Source: Shewanella benthica KT99
Lineage (GTDB): Bacteria > Pseudomonadota > Gammaproteobacteria > Enterobacterales > Shewanellaceae
Assembly (NCBI RefSeq): GCF_000172075.1
Contig: NZ_ABIC01000015.1
Location: 22,033-86,032, forward strand
Direction: 5' to 3'
Length of the DNA stretch: 64,000 nucleotides
The translations under genes were made by a program, and so were the position numbers. Shown here piece by piece: positions 37,485 to 47,158 of this stretch. Each line of letters starts with the position of its first letter. Position 1 is the first letter of the stretch. The notes beneath the pieces are model-generated. The model made no database searches, was not told the origin of the DNA, and worked only from the letters and a program-made list of their open reading frames with translations.

Positions 37485-39188
37485 TTAAAAATCTGCCTCG
37501 ACGCTAAAGCTCATGGCTGCACGTGTCCTAGGATGATTGAGCTCCAATAGCTCGGCATGTAAGTGTAATCGCTGGCTCTTTTTGCCATACAGATCGTCAC
37601 CGACGATCGGCATGTTAAGGCCTTGGGGGTGGGCGCTATGAACCCTAAGTTGATGGGTGCGCCCAGTTTTGGGATAGAGATGCACTTTCGTGCGTCCATC
37701 GCGCCGAGAAATGACCTGCCATTTAGTTTCTGCTGGCTTGCCATGTTCGAAACATACCAGTTGCCTGGGTCTATCATCGAAATCGCCGCGCAGCGGTAAA
37801 CTGATGATGCCCTCATCTTGGCTTAAGTCACCGGTTAACAGGGCGACATAACGCTTCTTAACGGTGCGAGTAATAAATTGTTTCTGTAGGCTTTTGTTCG
37901 CTTCCTTGTTGAGGGCTATCACCATCAAGCCCGAGGTGGACATGTCGAGTCTGTGGACGATAAGCGGGCCTGTGGCCTCAGGGTAAAGCTGTTTAATTCG
38001 TGAATACACAGAATCATCTATGTTTCGACCCGGAACAGACAAGAACTCGGCGGGCTTGTTGACCACTAACATGTCACTATCTTGATAGATGATTTCGAGC
38101 AGTTTACCCTCGGCTGGATTGGTCAGTAGCGGGTTTTCATCGGTCGCTAGACCCTCGAGCATATGCCCTAAGATTGGTTGGCATTTTCCCTTGCAAGCCC
38201 CATAGAAGTTCTTATGTTGTCTTATCTCAGATTTTGGCGCTTCTCCCCACCAAAACTCGGCCATAGCGAGTGGGGTCATTCCATGTTTAAAGGCGAAATG
38301 CAACAGTTTAGGCGCGGCGCACTCGCCTGAGCCTGCTGGTGGGACCTTATGTATGGTGCCTTTAAAGATATCACCTAAGCTTCTCTGCTCACCCACAATG
38401 TTTAAGAATCGATACTCATCAAACAGACGTTGTTGCAGGGCACCAGACATGGTTTTACGTTGAAGCTTTAAGGCCGATAGGGGTTCATTCACTTGGCCAT
38501 GGGCTAACTTAGCGGCTGCTAGTCGTTCATCCCAATAGACGTTTAGCTCCTTTAAGCGGTGCTTATCTTGCACGCTCTCCCTGCTCATCTGAATACCGAG
38601 TAGTTTGAGGGCGTCTTCATCGAGGGATTCTCCCGCTAAACGCTGTGCCTTTCTCTGTTTACGATTCTCAATCATAGCTGCACGATGGGCGGCTATCTGC
38701 TTTTCAGCGAGTTGAGTTTCATCGGCTAACCTAGCTTGTAAACGCGCCAGTTCTGGATCGCGCTTACGTTCTGTGATCTCAGCGTTTATCAGGTTTATCT
38801 TGTCTTGCTCGGGAATAAAGAAGCCGTCTTTTGCCAACATATCAAATACGGGAGGGACGAAATGTGGCAGCAGGTTTTGCTCTGCTATCTTGCCGGAAAA
38901 AGCCGACAGGTAACCTAGCTCACCTTGTTCATTTTTCACCAGCAGCACACCGAACATCTTGCCTAAGCCATCACTCCCCTCGACATTGAGGCCAGAGCCT
39001 TTAGTTTCACGTAAACCAAAGTTATGTTGCCAGTCAGTCTGGGTTTCTAGATGTTGCTGCAACTCACTTACGGCCAACAGACAAAGAGGGTGGGGTTCAT
39101 AATAAAACGGAAAGGTAAAACGTTGCGGAAGACTAAACTCAGCGATAGACGCTTTAAATGAGGTAAAACAATGTTCAGGGGAATGCAT
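37485..39188 (-). CDS. RluA-family pseudouridine synthase with long N-terminal extension
   Basis: Isomerises uridine to pseudouridine in RNA (target not deducible). The C-terminal ~220 residues are a RluA catalytic domain: HRLDMSTSGLMVIAL with the catalytic Asp near residue 414, KRYVALLTG, and GRTHQLRVHSAH. The first ~340 residues are not a normal S4 domain: they hold a charged helical stretch (ERKRDPELARLQARLADE, then KQIAAHRAAMIENRKQRKAQR) and a Cys-containing segment (NFYGACKGKCQPILGHMLEG). The start is set at ATG 39188 (MHSPEHCFTSFKASIAEF); the ORF extends 32 residues upstream without a supporting ribosome-binding site. Length 567, about twice a minimal RluA. Confidence 0.85.
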   Translation of the reverse strand: MHSPEHCFTSFKASIAEFSLPQRFTFPFYYEPHPLCLLAVSELQQHLETQTDWQHNFGLRETKGSGLNVEGSDGLGKMFGVLLVKNEQGELGYLSAFSGKIAEQNLLPHFVPPVFDMLAKDGFFIPEQDKINLINAEITERKRDPELARLQARLADETQLAEKQIAAHRAAMIENRKQRKAQRLAGESLDEDALKLLGIQMSRESVQDKHRLKELNVYWDERLAAAKLAHGQVNEPLSALKLQRKTMSGALQQRLFDEYRFLNIVGEQRSLGDIFKGTIHKVPPAGSGECAAPKLLHFAFKHGMTPLAMAEFWWGEAPKSEIRQHKNFYGACKGKCQPILGHMLEGLATDENPLLTNPAEGKLLEIIYQDSDMLVVNKPAEFLSVPGRNIDDSVYSRIKQLYPEATGPLIVHRLDMSTSGLMVIALNKEANKSLQKQFITRTVKKRYVALLTGDLSQDEGIISLPLRGDFDDRPRQLVCFEHGKPAETKWQVISRRDGRTKVHLYPKTGRTHQLRVHSAHPQGLNMPIVGDDLYGKKSQRLHLHAELLELNHPRTRAAMSFSVEADF

Positions 39189-39702
39189 CTGCTTTTCTTT
39201 CTTAGTAAACGAATAGTTATAAACTATTGGCCGTGAACGTTTAGCGCTTGAATCGCAAGTCTCATCTGGACTCAATACGTTCATCTGACGATAAATGTCG
39301 ATAAAAAGTGGCAGAGACTTTAACCTTTTATAAGCGAGAGATCATCTTGCAATGGAAAAGTTGCAGTTTTTTGTTTTGATTCATTTGGGTGATGTTTTAT
39401 CTGGTGGTGGATTTGAAGGTTTTACCATGAATGTAACCTATCGCCCGCAGCCGCATCAACACTGGGTGGTCAACAAGAAAGTGATCCCTTATGCATAGAA
39501 TAATGTCACGCCTGCTGTCAGTAGGTTGTCAGTAGGGCTAATAGATAATCAATTGCGACAGTATCTTCTCAGAGACTGTTTTGGCACTTTTGCGATAACA
39601 GATGAAGCTTAGGTACTTGCAGTCTATTAAGAATGGATATTTTGTTTGTTTTTTTGACGAGGAAAATAAAGGCCATCGAAAAATCTGATGGCCATCTAGT
39701 GC
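39189..39702. other. Intergenic region with a coding remnant
   Basis: About 510 bases between divergent genes. A plus-strand frame ending at TAG 39496-39498 reads GGGFEGFTMNVTYRPQPHQH and then WVVNKKVIPYA. It resembles the end of a protein but has no upstream body; I do not recognise it. The rest shows nothing clear. Confidence 0.35.
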
Positions 39703-39819
39703 TTAATGCGCTAGAGAACTGCTTGAATTTTTCTTCGCAGCCTTAGCTGCTTTCTTCTCTTTTGCTGTTAAAAGCGGTTTCTTTTTGACATTTTTTTTAC
39801 TGTCTTGACCTTTACTCAT
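39703..39819 (-). CDS. Small lysine-rich protein (38 residues)
   Basis: Start ATG 39819 has a strong ribosome-binding site (AAAAGGAAAG), better than the longer ORF from 39918. The product is very basic: MSKGQDSKKNVKKKPLLTAK, followed by alternating Lys/Ala stretches and a Ser-rich end. Composition suggests nucleic-acid or ribosome association, but no family is recognised. Likely a real small gene because of the Shine-Dalgarno and the strong charge bias. Confidence 0.6.
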   Translation of the reverse strand: MSKGQDSKKNVKKKPLLTAKEKKAAKAAKKNSSSSLAH

Positions 39820-40059
39820 GATACTTTCCTTTTGAGGTAAACTCTTAAACCTAAAGTTAGTTTGAGCCAACCTAAGGGCTGAGGTTACGCAGAGGCCTTT
39901 ATTCAAGCTAGAGGTCAATGCACAACGATCTCAGTATGCCTCTACAGACGCTCAATTGATAGGAATAGCTTACATTAGCTGGTAAGTATGTACATTGCTG
40001 TATCTAATTTGCGCATAGCACTTTACACGGAACATCAATCAGGCGAGCCACCTATTTTA

Positions 40060-40764
40060 TTAACCAAAAGGATACGCTTCTCCTGTCTCTAAATAGAGCG
40101 GAAACTTTTTCATCATTCTGGAAAACAACGGCCGGTTTAAATGGTCTTTTAACCACTGTCTAAGTAACGGGTAGGGAGATTGTAGATACCAATGGCGATC
40201 GACTCGGGCAAACTGACGCACGAAGGGCAGTAGTGCAAAATCAAGTAAACTTAGGTTGTCGCCCATTAGGTATTTATGCTGTGACAGGCGTAGCTCTAAT
40301 GCTTGTATAAATGACTCGCACTCAGTTCTCAAATCGGCTTCGGTGTCTTTATGGTAGCGTTTGGCATCTTTATATTGCTCGAGTAACGGTTCGAACACCT
40401 TATCGTTATAGCTGATTAATTCGAGCATGACGGGTAGCGCTGCAGGTGTTTGGCTCAACAGCAGATCATCAGGGTCGTTTATATTCAGTGCCCAAAGCAT
40501 GATATCCACACTTTCATCTATGATCCTTGGTGGTTTGCTTTTGTCTACGCTCTCGGCCTCAAGCCCAACCTCACCGTGATCCTCAAGCACCAGCACAGGT
40601 ACCGTGCCCTTGGGGGAGAAAGCTAGCATCTCCGCGGATTTATTTTTAGTGACTACGGCTTTGAGCATCACCTTTTGCTTGGCCAGTAACAAGCCTAAGC
40701 GGGCTCGCATGGCATAGGGGCAGTGTTGCAGTGAATATAGGGTAGGTAAGGGGAGTTGGCTCAT
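40060..40764 (-). CDS. Glutathione S-transferase family protein
   Basis: 234 residues with a thioredoxin-like N-domain beginning LPTLYSLQHCPYAMRARLGL (CPYA at the usual active-site position) and the cis-Pro/substrate loop SPKGTVPVLVL, then an all-helical C-domain (YLMGDNLSLLDFALLPFVRQ contains the N-capping box). The CPxA motif makes it closer to glutaredoxin-2/omega-like GSTs than to classical Ser/Tyr enzymes. Substrate unknown. It lies five bases downstream of the U32 gene on the same strand and is likely co-transcribed with it. Confidence 0.85.
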   Translation of the reverse strand: MSQLPLPTLYSLQHCPYAMRARLGLLLAKQKVMLKAVVTKNKSAEMLAFSPKGTVPVLVLEDHGEVGLEAESVDKSKPPRIIDESVDIMLWALNINDPDDLLLSQTPAALPVMLELISYNDKVFEPLLEQYKDAKRYHKDTEADLRTECESFIQALELRLSQHKYLMGDNLSLLDFALLPFVRQFARVDRHWYLQSPYPLLRQWLKDHLNRPLFSRMMKKFPLYLETGEAYPFG

Positions 40765-40769
40765 GGGTA

Positions 40770-43046
40770 TTATAGACCTTGCTTGTATTGAGCATGTGTC
40801 GACACGGTTACCATGGTATCTAGCTGTACCTTGGCGTCTTCACTGCCTTGTAGCAGGTTTTCAAAATGTTCAATAAGCTGAACTTTATCCAGCTTGGCTT
40901 TAGAGCCAGAGCCGATATCGGTCAGGTCGATAAAGAACTCATCGAACAGGCTGGAGAAATCATCGATCACATCCAGGTTTAAGAACTGCTCATCATTATA
41001 GATGCTCGGGTAACCACCTTTTTGCTTATCGACGGCAAATGAGATGCCTTTGACATTGGTGATCGTGGTGGCTTTCTCACATTTGAGCATGCAGCCATCT
41101 TCGATACTCGGCTTGCTACAGCCTACAGTCTGCTGGAAAAAACATTGGCGGCTGGTCATCATCAAAATGGGATGATAGATGCTGTAAAGCAATTTAAATC
41201 CTGGCGGACGTTTCAAGTTCCTTATCTGCATACGATTAATCTCGTTAGAGATAAAGGCACCTGCACAGTTCAAGTCTTCCTGAAGAGTACTAAGGGCATA
41301 GGAGTTAGTGGTATTTAAAAACGGTCCTGCTATCCACTCGATGCCCATCTCAAACGCTTTATAGGCAACGCCGGTGTTATTGCTGACGATACGTGCGGGC
41401 TTAACCTCTTCGAGAATTCTCACGGCTTCGATATAGTCTTTACCGATCAATACCGCCGGGAACCAAGGGATGAATCTTGGATTACGCTGTAATAGCTCGA
41501 TATATTTATCGCAGTTCTTCTTAAAGCTCTCGGGTAATTTAAAGTAGATGTCGGCATCAGTAACATCGCCGAGGTGGGCATCTTTTTCATCACAAATCAG
41601 CAAAGAGAGGCCTGGATTTTCGTTTACTTTGGCATGCTGCTCAAGTTTGGGTAGCTCGACGGGGGGGATCACATCCACCGAGTCATTGAGTAGAAACGCT
41701 AGCTTATTCTTTAGCGCCGTCAGCTCTTTAAATGGAATACTCAGGCCAGTAGACAAGCCACTGAAGTCATAATGCTGTATGACATAATCGGCGTTGTTGA
41801 AACTTCTGAAGCGTTTCTCCAGTGCCTCTTTATCCAATGGCGATTTATCCGAGGCTCGCAGCATGGAATCCGATTGCATTGAGAATGTTTGAATTTTATT
41901 GTCTTGTTCGAGCTGATTCGAAATAGTCTCGACTCTTGCCTGTATGGAGAACGGCTGATCTAACTGACCCGTGAAACTTAAATTGAGTCGCATCTTGTCG
42001 ATATTAAGATATTTGATCTTATTTTCAAGGCTGGCACCCAGCTCATTTTTATCGGCTTTGAGTGTTTGTTTTACTGCTTGGATCTGCACCACCGAGATGG
42101 CGTTTTGTTTCTCTACTGCATGGTTAACACTGTTATCTCGAGGGTTATCGATAAACATATCTTTAGTGAGATTGCCCTTCAAGAATGAGTTGGTAAAATC
42201 ACGGTTAAAGACCTTGTACAGGTTAGTGTCATCTTCCAGTAGCTTACCGGTATCAACAAACTGGTTGATCTGCTTGCGCCAGCTATCGACTACTGTGTAG
42301 ACGTAGTGTGCGCCCTTGATGCGGCCTTCAATCTTAAGTGAGTCGACCTGAGCCGCGACTAACTCGGGTAAGTCAAAATAGGCTGAATTGTCTTTTAGAT
42401 TTAAAGGATATTTATTGCCCGCAGCCGTCTCTTGGTACTCATCTCGACAAGCCTGACTACAACGGCCTCGGTTACCTGAATTACCCACGCTGACTGAGCT
42501 CGAATAACATTGGCCCGAGAAGGCGATACAAAGGGAGCCGTGAACAAAGACCTCGGTCAACATATCATGTTTATGGGCCAGAGCCGTGAGTGACTTTATC
42601 TCACCTAAGTTCATTTCTCGTGATAGGTTGACGCGTGAAGCCCCGATTCTGCTGAGGAAGTGTATCTGGCCTTCATTATGTGTGGTTAGCTGAGTCGAGG
42701 CGTGAATGTCTAAGGTCGGGAAGTGCTTCTTAACCAGATTAAACACACCGAGATCTTGAACTATGATGCCATCTAAACTGGTATTGACCAGTTGGTTCAA
42801 TAACTTAAATAGCGCCGCTAGTTCATGCTCCAATATCACCACATTCAGAGTCAGGAACACTTCACATTCATACTGATGAGCCAGCCTTAAGATGCCACAG
42901 AGATCATCAAATGAAAGGTTGGCGGCACGATTGCGGGCATTAAATGTGTCTAAGCCACAATAGACGGCGTTGGCACCGGCAACAATAGCGGCCTTTATTG
43001 CTTCCACATCACCGCCAGGCGCTAACAACTCAATTTTTCTACTCAT
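40770..43046 (-). CDS. U32-family protein (RlhA-like)
   Basis: Member of the U32 'peptidase' family, several of which are now known to be RNA or ubiquinone hydroxylation factors; closest in plan to RlhA (YdcP), which makes 5-hydroxycytidine in 23S rRNA. N-terminal KIELLAPGGDVEAIKAAIVAGA barrel, then the signature EVFVHGSLCIAFSGQCYSSS with GNRGRCSQACRDEY, whose cysteines may hold a metal centre. A central DUF3656-like region and a further conserved block (SRQCFFQQTVGC) follow. 758 residues, longer than E. coli RlhA (~653). Function by analogy only. Confidence 0.75.
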   Translation of the reverse strand: MSRKIELLAPGGDVEAIKAAIVAGANAVYCGLDTFNARNRAANLSFDDLCGILRLAHQYECEVFLTLNVVILEHELAALFKLLNQLVNTSLDGIIVQDLGVFNLVKKHFPTLDIHASTQLTTHNEGQIHFLSRIGASRVNLSREMNLGEIKSLTALAHKHDMLTEVFVHGSLCIAFSGQCYSSSVSVGNSGNRGRCSQACRDEYQETAAGNKYPLNLKDNSAYFDLPELVAAQVDSLKIEGRIKGAHYVYTVVDSWRKQINQFVDTGKLLEDDTNLYKVFNRDFTNSFLKGNLTKDMFIDNPRDNSVNHAVEKQNAISVVQIQAVKQTLKADKNELGASLENKIKYLNIDKMRLNLSFTGQLDQPFSIQARVETISNQLEQDNKIQTFSMQSDSMLRASDKSPLDKEALEKRFRSFNNADYVIQHYDFSGLSTGLSIPFKELTALKNKLAFLLNDSVDVIPPVELPKLEQHAKVNENPGLSLLICDEKDAHLGDVTDADIYFKLPESFKKNCDKYIELLQRNPRFIPWFPAVLIGKDYIEAVRILEEVKPARIVSNNTGVAYKAFEMGIEWIAGPFLNTTNSYALSTLQEDLNCAGAFISNEINRMQIRNLKRPPGFKLLYSIYHPILMMTSRQCFFQQTVGCSKPSIEDGCMLKCEKATTITNVKGISFAVDKQKGGYPSIYNDEQFLNLDVIDDFSSLFDEFFIDLTDIGSGSKAKLDKVQLIEHFENLLQGSEDAKVQLDTMVTVSTHAQYKQGL

Positions 43047-43219
43047 CTTAGACTAACTCACTCAATTATTCGATTATCATTTTTTGAGGGGCGATTTTAC
43101 CCGCATCCCGTGAGCATTGCCATACATTAGGTTTCGATGGATTACTTAGTCGAACATTAATTCTAAGCTTAGCGGCGCTTAAAGCGCCTCTATCGAACAG
43201 ACATTCATCAATAATATGC

Positions 43220-44092
43220 TTAGACAAAGAATAAACCAATACTAAATAAGCCACTGAACACCATGGTGAGCTTAGCCGTACGGCCGAGTAACGGGTTTAA
43301 CGCCTCTCCTGAAGTCACACTAAAATCACTGTTTAGCTTACGGGCTAACACCAATGAAAGACCTGTGAGTAGGACAGGGGCACCGGGTAGAAAACCGAGA
43401 AAGAAGCTGCCAATAATAAGCGCGAAAGGTAAGTAGACCAAGGCTTGATAGAGGACGCGAGCTTGACCTATCCCCATACGAACGGCCAAAGTTCGCTTGC
43501 CAGCTTTGGCGTCAGTGTCAATATCCCGGGTGTTATTGACCAGCATTATCGCCGCATTTAAGCAGCCTATTGCACTGCCTAATATCCAGGCCGCGGTGCT
43601 GGTTTCGCCCGCTTGCAGAAAATAACTGCCCACCACGGCCACTAAACCGAAAAAGACAAAGGCCGCCACTTCACCTAAACCGTGGGATGCCAGCGGGTAT
43701 GGTCCTCCGCTATAGCCAAGTGCACCACCAATTACGGCAATCGCAAGCAAAGCTATTGGCCAACCTCCGTGGTAGATAAGATAAGAGCCAACGATGAGTG
43801 CCAGTAACAAGCTGAGCACCATAGCATTGCGGACTCTTTCCGGTGCGAGCAAGCCACTCTGGGTCACACGCACCGGTCCTAAACGTTCTTCGGTATCGAC
43901 GCCACTCTTAAAATCGAAGTAGTCATTGGCTAAGTTAACCGCAACTTGTAATAAAATGCCACATAGCATAGATGTACCAGCAATCAAGATGCTGAACTGA
44001 TCTAATTCGAGGGCTAATATGTTTCCTACCAAGAGAGGCCCAATCGCCGCTGGCAGTGTACGAGGCCTTATGGCCAAAATCCAAGGGTTCAT
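43220..44092 (-). CDS. menA: 1,4-dihydroxy-2-naphthoate polyprenyltransferase
   Basis: Attaches the polyprenyl tail to DHNA, giving demethylmenaquinone; integral inner-membrane UbiA-family enzyme. About eight hydrophobic segments; the Asp-rich site NDYFDFKSGVDTEERLGPVR (from residue 56) binds prenyl diphosphate, and the second site is NNTRDIDTDAKAGKRTLAVR. Length 290 (E. coli 308). Menaquinone is central to anaerobic respiration, which suits the inferred genus. The 43066-43219 gap downstream holds no convincing gene. Confidence 0.95.
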   Translation of the reverse strand: MNPWILAIRPRTLPAAIGPLLVGNILALELDQFSILIAGTSMLCGILLQVAVNLANDYFDFKSGVDTEERLGPVRVTQSGLLAPERVRNAMVLSLLLALIVGSYLIYHGGWPIALLAIAVIGGALGYSGGPYPLASHGLGEVAAFVFFGLVAVVGSYFLQAGETSTAAWILGSAIGCLNAAIMLVNNTRDIDTDAKAGKRTLAVRMGIGQARVLYQALVYLPFALIIGSFFLGFLPGAPVLLTGLSLVLARKLNSDFSVTSGEALNPLLGRTAKLTMVFSGLFSIGLFFV

Positions 44093-44443
44093 TTATTCGA
44101 TTCTTATGGGGAGCATCTATATGCTGATGCTCACTGGCTATTAATGGTCATATCATATCATATCATATCAAGTTTCCAGACCTCGATGAAGGACTCTAAG
44201 CGATAGCTTTATTGAATGTGACTCGGTTAAAATATTAAGTTTGAGGATAAATATTTAAAAGGAATCTGATTTTGTTATCGGCTTCAAAGAAATGACCCGA
44301 TAGATATGCTTCTATAGTTAAACTTAACAAATTAGCTGGGAAAAGTGGCTCAGCCGCAGGTGTAAGATTAGCACATTGATTTACATGCTTTTTTATCAAT
44401 GTGTACCGTTCGTTTAGAGGCTATTCATTGAGGAAAAGTATCG
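44093..44443. other. Intergenic region with CATAT microsatellite
   Basis: 350 bases between divergent menA and an SDR gene. A five-base CATAT repeat (about 4.5 units) lies at 44149-44170. The remainder is AT-rich promoter-like sequence; no RNA or small gene is seen. Confidence 0.5.
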
Positions 44444-45358
44444 ATGCGTTTTGATAATAGGGTCGCTGTACTAACGGGAGCGGGATCGGGTTTAGGTCGA
44501 GCTTATGCCCTAGCCTTAGCCGAGCGTGGTGCCAAGGTGGCATTGATTGACTCAGACGCTCTGGATAAAGACAAGACTGGAGCCAATTCTGGGTTAGAGA
44601 GCAGCCATCAAGCCGTACTCGCGCTGGGTGAGCAATCTATGCTGTTTAACTTAGATGTCAGCGACTTTGCCGGCGTCAAACAGGCCGTGACGGAGATCAT
44701 TAGTCACTGGGGGCGTATCGATATTCTAGTCAATAATGCCGGGATTCATGCTCCATGCGACTTTGATAATCTCACTGTCGATATGTGGCAGCATCAGTTA
44801 AATACCGATCTTAATGGTAGCTTCTACATGACCAAGGCGGTATGGCCGCAGATGAAACAGCAAGGCTATGGCAGGGTGATAATGATCAGCGCGGCCAGTG
44901 GTTTGTATGGCGATATGCATGAAACCTCATACAGTGCCAGCAAGATGGGCTTGATAGGTTTAGTTAACAGCCTCTACCTCGAAGGAATCGATCACAATAT
45001 CAAGGTCAACAGCTTAACGCCCCACGCCCTGACTCCAATGACAGCAAACCGACTCGCATCTTCGGTAAAGCCGCTTTTCTCTAAATCATCAATCATGGCG
45101 AGCATGATGTTCCTCTGTAGTTTAGATGCGCCTACGGGTCAGCATTTACTCACAGCTGCTGGGAGTGTCAGTCACGGTCAATTTACCGAGTTCAAGTCTT
45201 GTTATTTTTCTGCCGAGGAATGTAAGCCTGAGGCTATACTCAATAGCTGGCAACAGATCTATCAGGCACAGCCGGTTAACTTACATCGAAGTGGTGAGGA
45301 TCAAGTTCTCGCTTGGGCTCGGCGTGGTGCCGGGGAGCGTCATATCACTATTGAATAA
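44444..45358 (+). CDS. SDR-family oxidoreductase
   Basis: NAD(P)-dependent short-chain dehydrogenase of 304 residues. Cofactor motif TGAGSGLG at residues 11-18, NNAG (VNNAGIHAPC), and catalytic Ser (MISAASG), Tyr163 and Lys167 in YSASK. The long C-terminal extension (about 50 residues after the core) resembles the 17-beta-HSD4/MFE-like SDR type. Substrate unknown. GAGGAAA precedes the start codon. Confidence 0.85.
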   Translation: MRFDNRVAVLTGAGSGLGRAYALALAERGAKVALIDSDALDKDKTGANSGLESSHQAVLALGEQSMLFNLDVSDFAGVKQAVTEIISHWGRIDILVNNAGIHAPCDFDNLTVDMWQHQLNTDLNGSFYMTKAVWPQMKQQGYGRVIMISAASGLYGDMHETSYSASKMGLIGLVNSLYLEGIDHNIKVNSLTPHALTPMTANRLASSVKPLFSKSSIMASMMFLCSLDAPTGQHLLTAAGSVSHGQFTEFKSCYFSAEECKPEAILNSWQQIYQAQPVNLHRSGEDQVLAWARRGAGERHITIE

Positions 45359-45536
45359 TAAGTGTGATTGGCTGATAGCCTGATGTCAGGCTCTCTAAGA
45401 TGGAACACAGCAGGTGTGCTCTAGCCTGTGTATTACTCGTGCGGCTTTCTCTCTCCTTAACTCAGTAAAATTCTGGCTTGAAGACCATTATGTGAGTTAA
45501 GCTGTGTGGCTATGGATTAGTTGTGTGAGGCAAGCG

Positions 45537-46403
45537 GTGAGTCAGGTATTAAATGATCTATTATCTCTACTCTCTTTAGAGCGAATCGAAGAGGGGCTAT
45601 TTCGAGGTCAGAGTCAAGATTTAGGCTTCGGTCATGTCTTCGGTGGTCAAGTGATGGGGCAGGCTTTGAGCGCCGCCAAACAGACAGTTTCGGCATCGCG
45701 TCAGGTCCATTCTCTGCATTCCTATTTTCTTCGTGCCGGTGATGAAAAATTGCCTATCGTTTATGATGTTGAAGTCATGCGTGACGGCGGGAGTTTCAGT
45801 GCAAGAAGAGTGAAGGCGATTCAGAAGGGGCGGCCAATTTTCTATATGACCTGCTCATTTCAGGAGTTTGAACAAGGGCTTGAGCATCAAGATAAAATGC
45901 CAGAAGTACCAGGCCCAGAGGGATTACTCAATCAACAGGAACTGGCCATGGCGCTTCAAGATAAAGTGCCGCCTAAAATGCTAGAAAAATTTATGGCCGA
46001 TGCACCGATTGAGATGCGTCTGGTCGATGCCTGTAATCCTATGGTATCGACAATCACAGAGCCTCAACGTTATGTGTGGATCAGAGCCAATGGGCAAGTG
46101 CCAAAAGACTTTTCGGTCAACGAATACTTGTTGGCGTATGCATCGGATTTCAACTTTCTGGTCACGGCAGCGCAGCCTCACGGGGTCTCATTTTTGACTC
46201 CAGGCATGCGTATGGCGACGATCGATCATTCCATGTGGTTCCATCGACCATTGGATCTGAATGACTGGCTGCTTTATAGCATAGAAAGCCCGAGTGCCAG
46301 TGGTGGCCGCGGCTTCGTTAAGGGACAGTTTTTCAATCAAAAAGGTGAGCTGGTGGCCTCTGCGACACAAGAAGGTTTAATGCGCATGGTTGCGCCTAAA
46401 TAG
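45537..46403 (+). CDS. tesB: Acyl-CoA thioesterase II
   Basis: Double-hotdog thioesterase hydrolysing medium- and long-chain acyl-CoA. The GTG at 45537 is chosen because it yields [20 protein letters not shown], matching the TesB N-terminus, with GTGAGG upstream; the longer ORF from 45504 is unsupported. 288 residues (E. coli 286). Conserved blocks are [40 protein letters not shown] and the catalytic Asp in [13 protein letters not shown]. ybaY follows 60 bases downstream, as in E. coli. Confidence 0.94.
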   Translation: MSQVLNDLLSLLSLERIEEGLFRGQSQDLGFGHVFGGQVMGQALSAAKQTVSASRQVHSLHSYFLRAGDEKLPIVYDVEVMRDGGSFSARRVKAIQKGRPIFYMTCSFQEFEQGLEHQDKMPEVPGPEGLLNQQELAMALQDKVPPKMLEKFMADAPIEMRLVDACNPMVSTITEPQRYVWIRANGQVPKDFSVNEYLLAYASDFNFLVTAAQPHGVSFLTPGMRMATIDHSMWFHRPLDLNDWLLYSIESPSASGGRGFVKGQFFNQKGELVASATQEGLMRMVAPK

Positions 46404-46463
46404 CGCAGCCGAGACTGGGAAATATTGATGGTTCAATTGGGCCGGATGTTGAAATAAGGGTTT

Positions 46464-46865
46464 ATGATGTTGGTTATGTTGAAAAGATCAGTTATTTTAT
46501 TGGTTTGTGCCATGTTGCTTTCGGCCTGTGTGACTGTAGAGCCGGAGCCGCCAGTTATCATTAACGGTGCAGTTGGATACCTGGAGAAGATTAATCTGCC
46601 CCAGGGGAGTAAGATCACTATCGCCATCATAGATCTGGACACTCCGGGTGTTATCATAGCGCAGAAGCATTTCGATATTGCCAGAGCGCCGGTGCCGTTT
46701 AAATTCATCCTACCGCCAGAATCGGTAGAGGACGATGTGAATTACGGTGTAGTGGCTATGATTGTGTATCAAGGGAAAGTGATTTTTCAAACTTATGATA
46801 GGTTCCAAATCATTAACAATGGTAAATACATCGCAGAAGTATTGATGAAAGCGGTTAGACAATAA
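46464..46865 (+). CDS. ybaY: YbaY/YscW-type lipoprotein
   Basis: Small lipoprotein with signal sequence and lipobox (VILLVCAMLLSAC, lipidated Cys at about residue 22), followed by a beta-sandwich domain typical of YbaY/YscW (GYLEKINLPQGSKITIAIID, RAPVPFKFILPPESV). The function is not well known; YscW acts as a secretin pilot in type III systems. Position next to tesB is the conserved one. Start among ATGs 46464/46467/46476 is uncertain; AAGGG spacing favours 46467. Confidence 0.85.
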   Translation: MMLVMLKRSVILLVCAMLLSACVTVEPEPPVIINGAVGYLEKINLPQGSKITIAIIDLDTPGVIIAQKHFDIARAPVPFKFILPPESVEDDVNYGVVAMIVYQGKVIFQTYDRFQIINNGKYIAEVLMKAVRQ

Positions 46866-46890
46866 GTTTAGTGGTTTTAATCGAATTTTA

Positions 46891-46917
46891 AAAAGGGGCG
46901 TCGAGCCCCTTTTTTGT
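46891..46917 (+). terminator. Terminator of tesB-ybaY
   Basis: AAAAAGGGGC-GTCGA-GCCCCTTTTTT: strong stem with T run, 25 bases past the ybaY stop codon. Confidence 0.92.
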
Positions 46918-47158
46918 GGCTGGAATTTGAGGACGCGATAGGTGTCCATGTATCGAGACAAGATTATCGCTTCGATTTTGTTGCCCTCGTTGGCTTTGAA
47001 ACCCGCACCGCGTGAGGCTCTCAGTATTTCCACTTCTGTGTTACATTGACTTAAAAGGGAATAACCATTTCCTCATCAATACGCCTTGAATTAAAAAAAA
47101 CTGAGAGTATCTGAACTGACCAGATACTTATATGGAATGGTATTAATGGAGTAGTATG

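Noticed and set aside
43066..43254. Minus-strand ORF of 62 codons after menA
   Set aside because: It overlaps the menA 3' end, lacks a ribosome-binding site and has no recognisable features.
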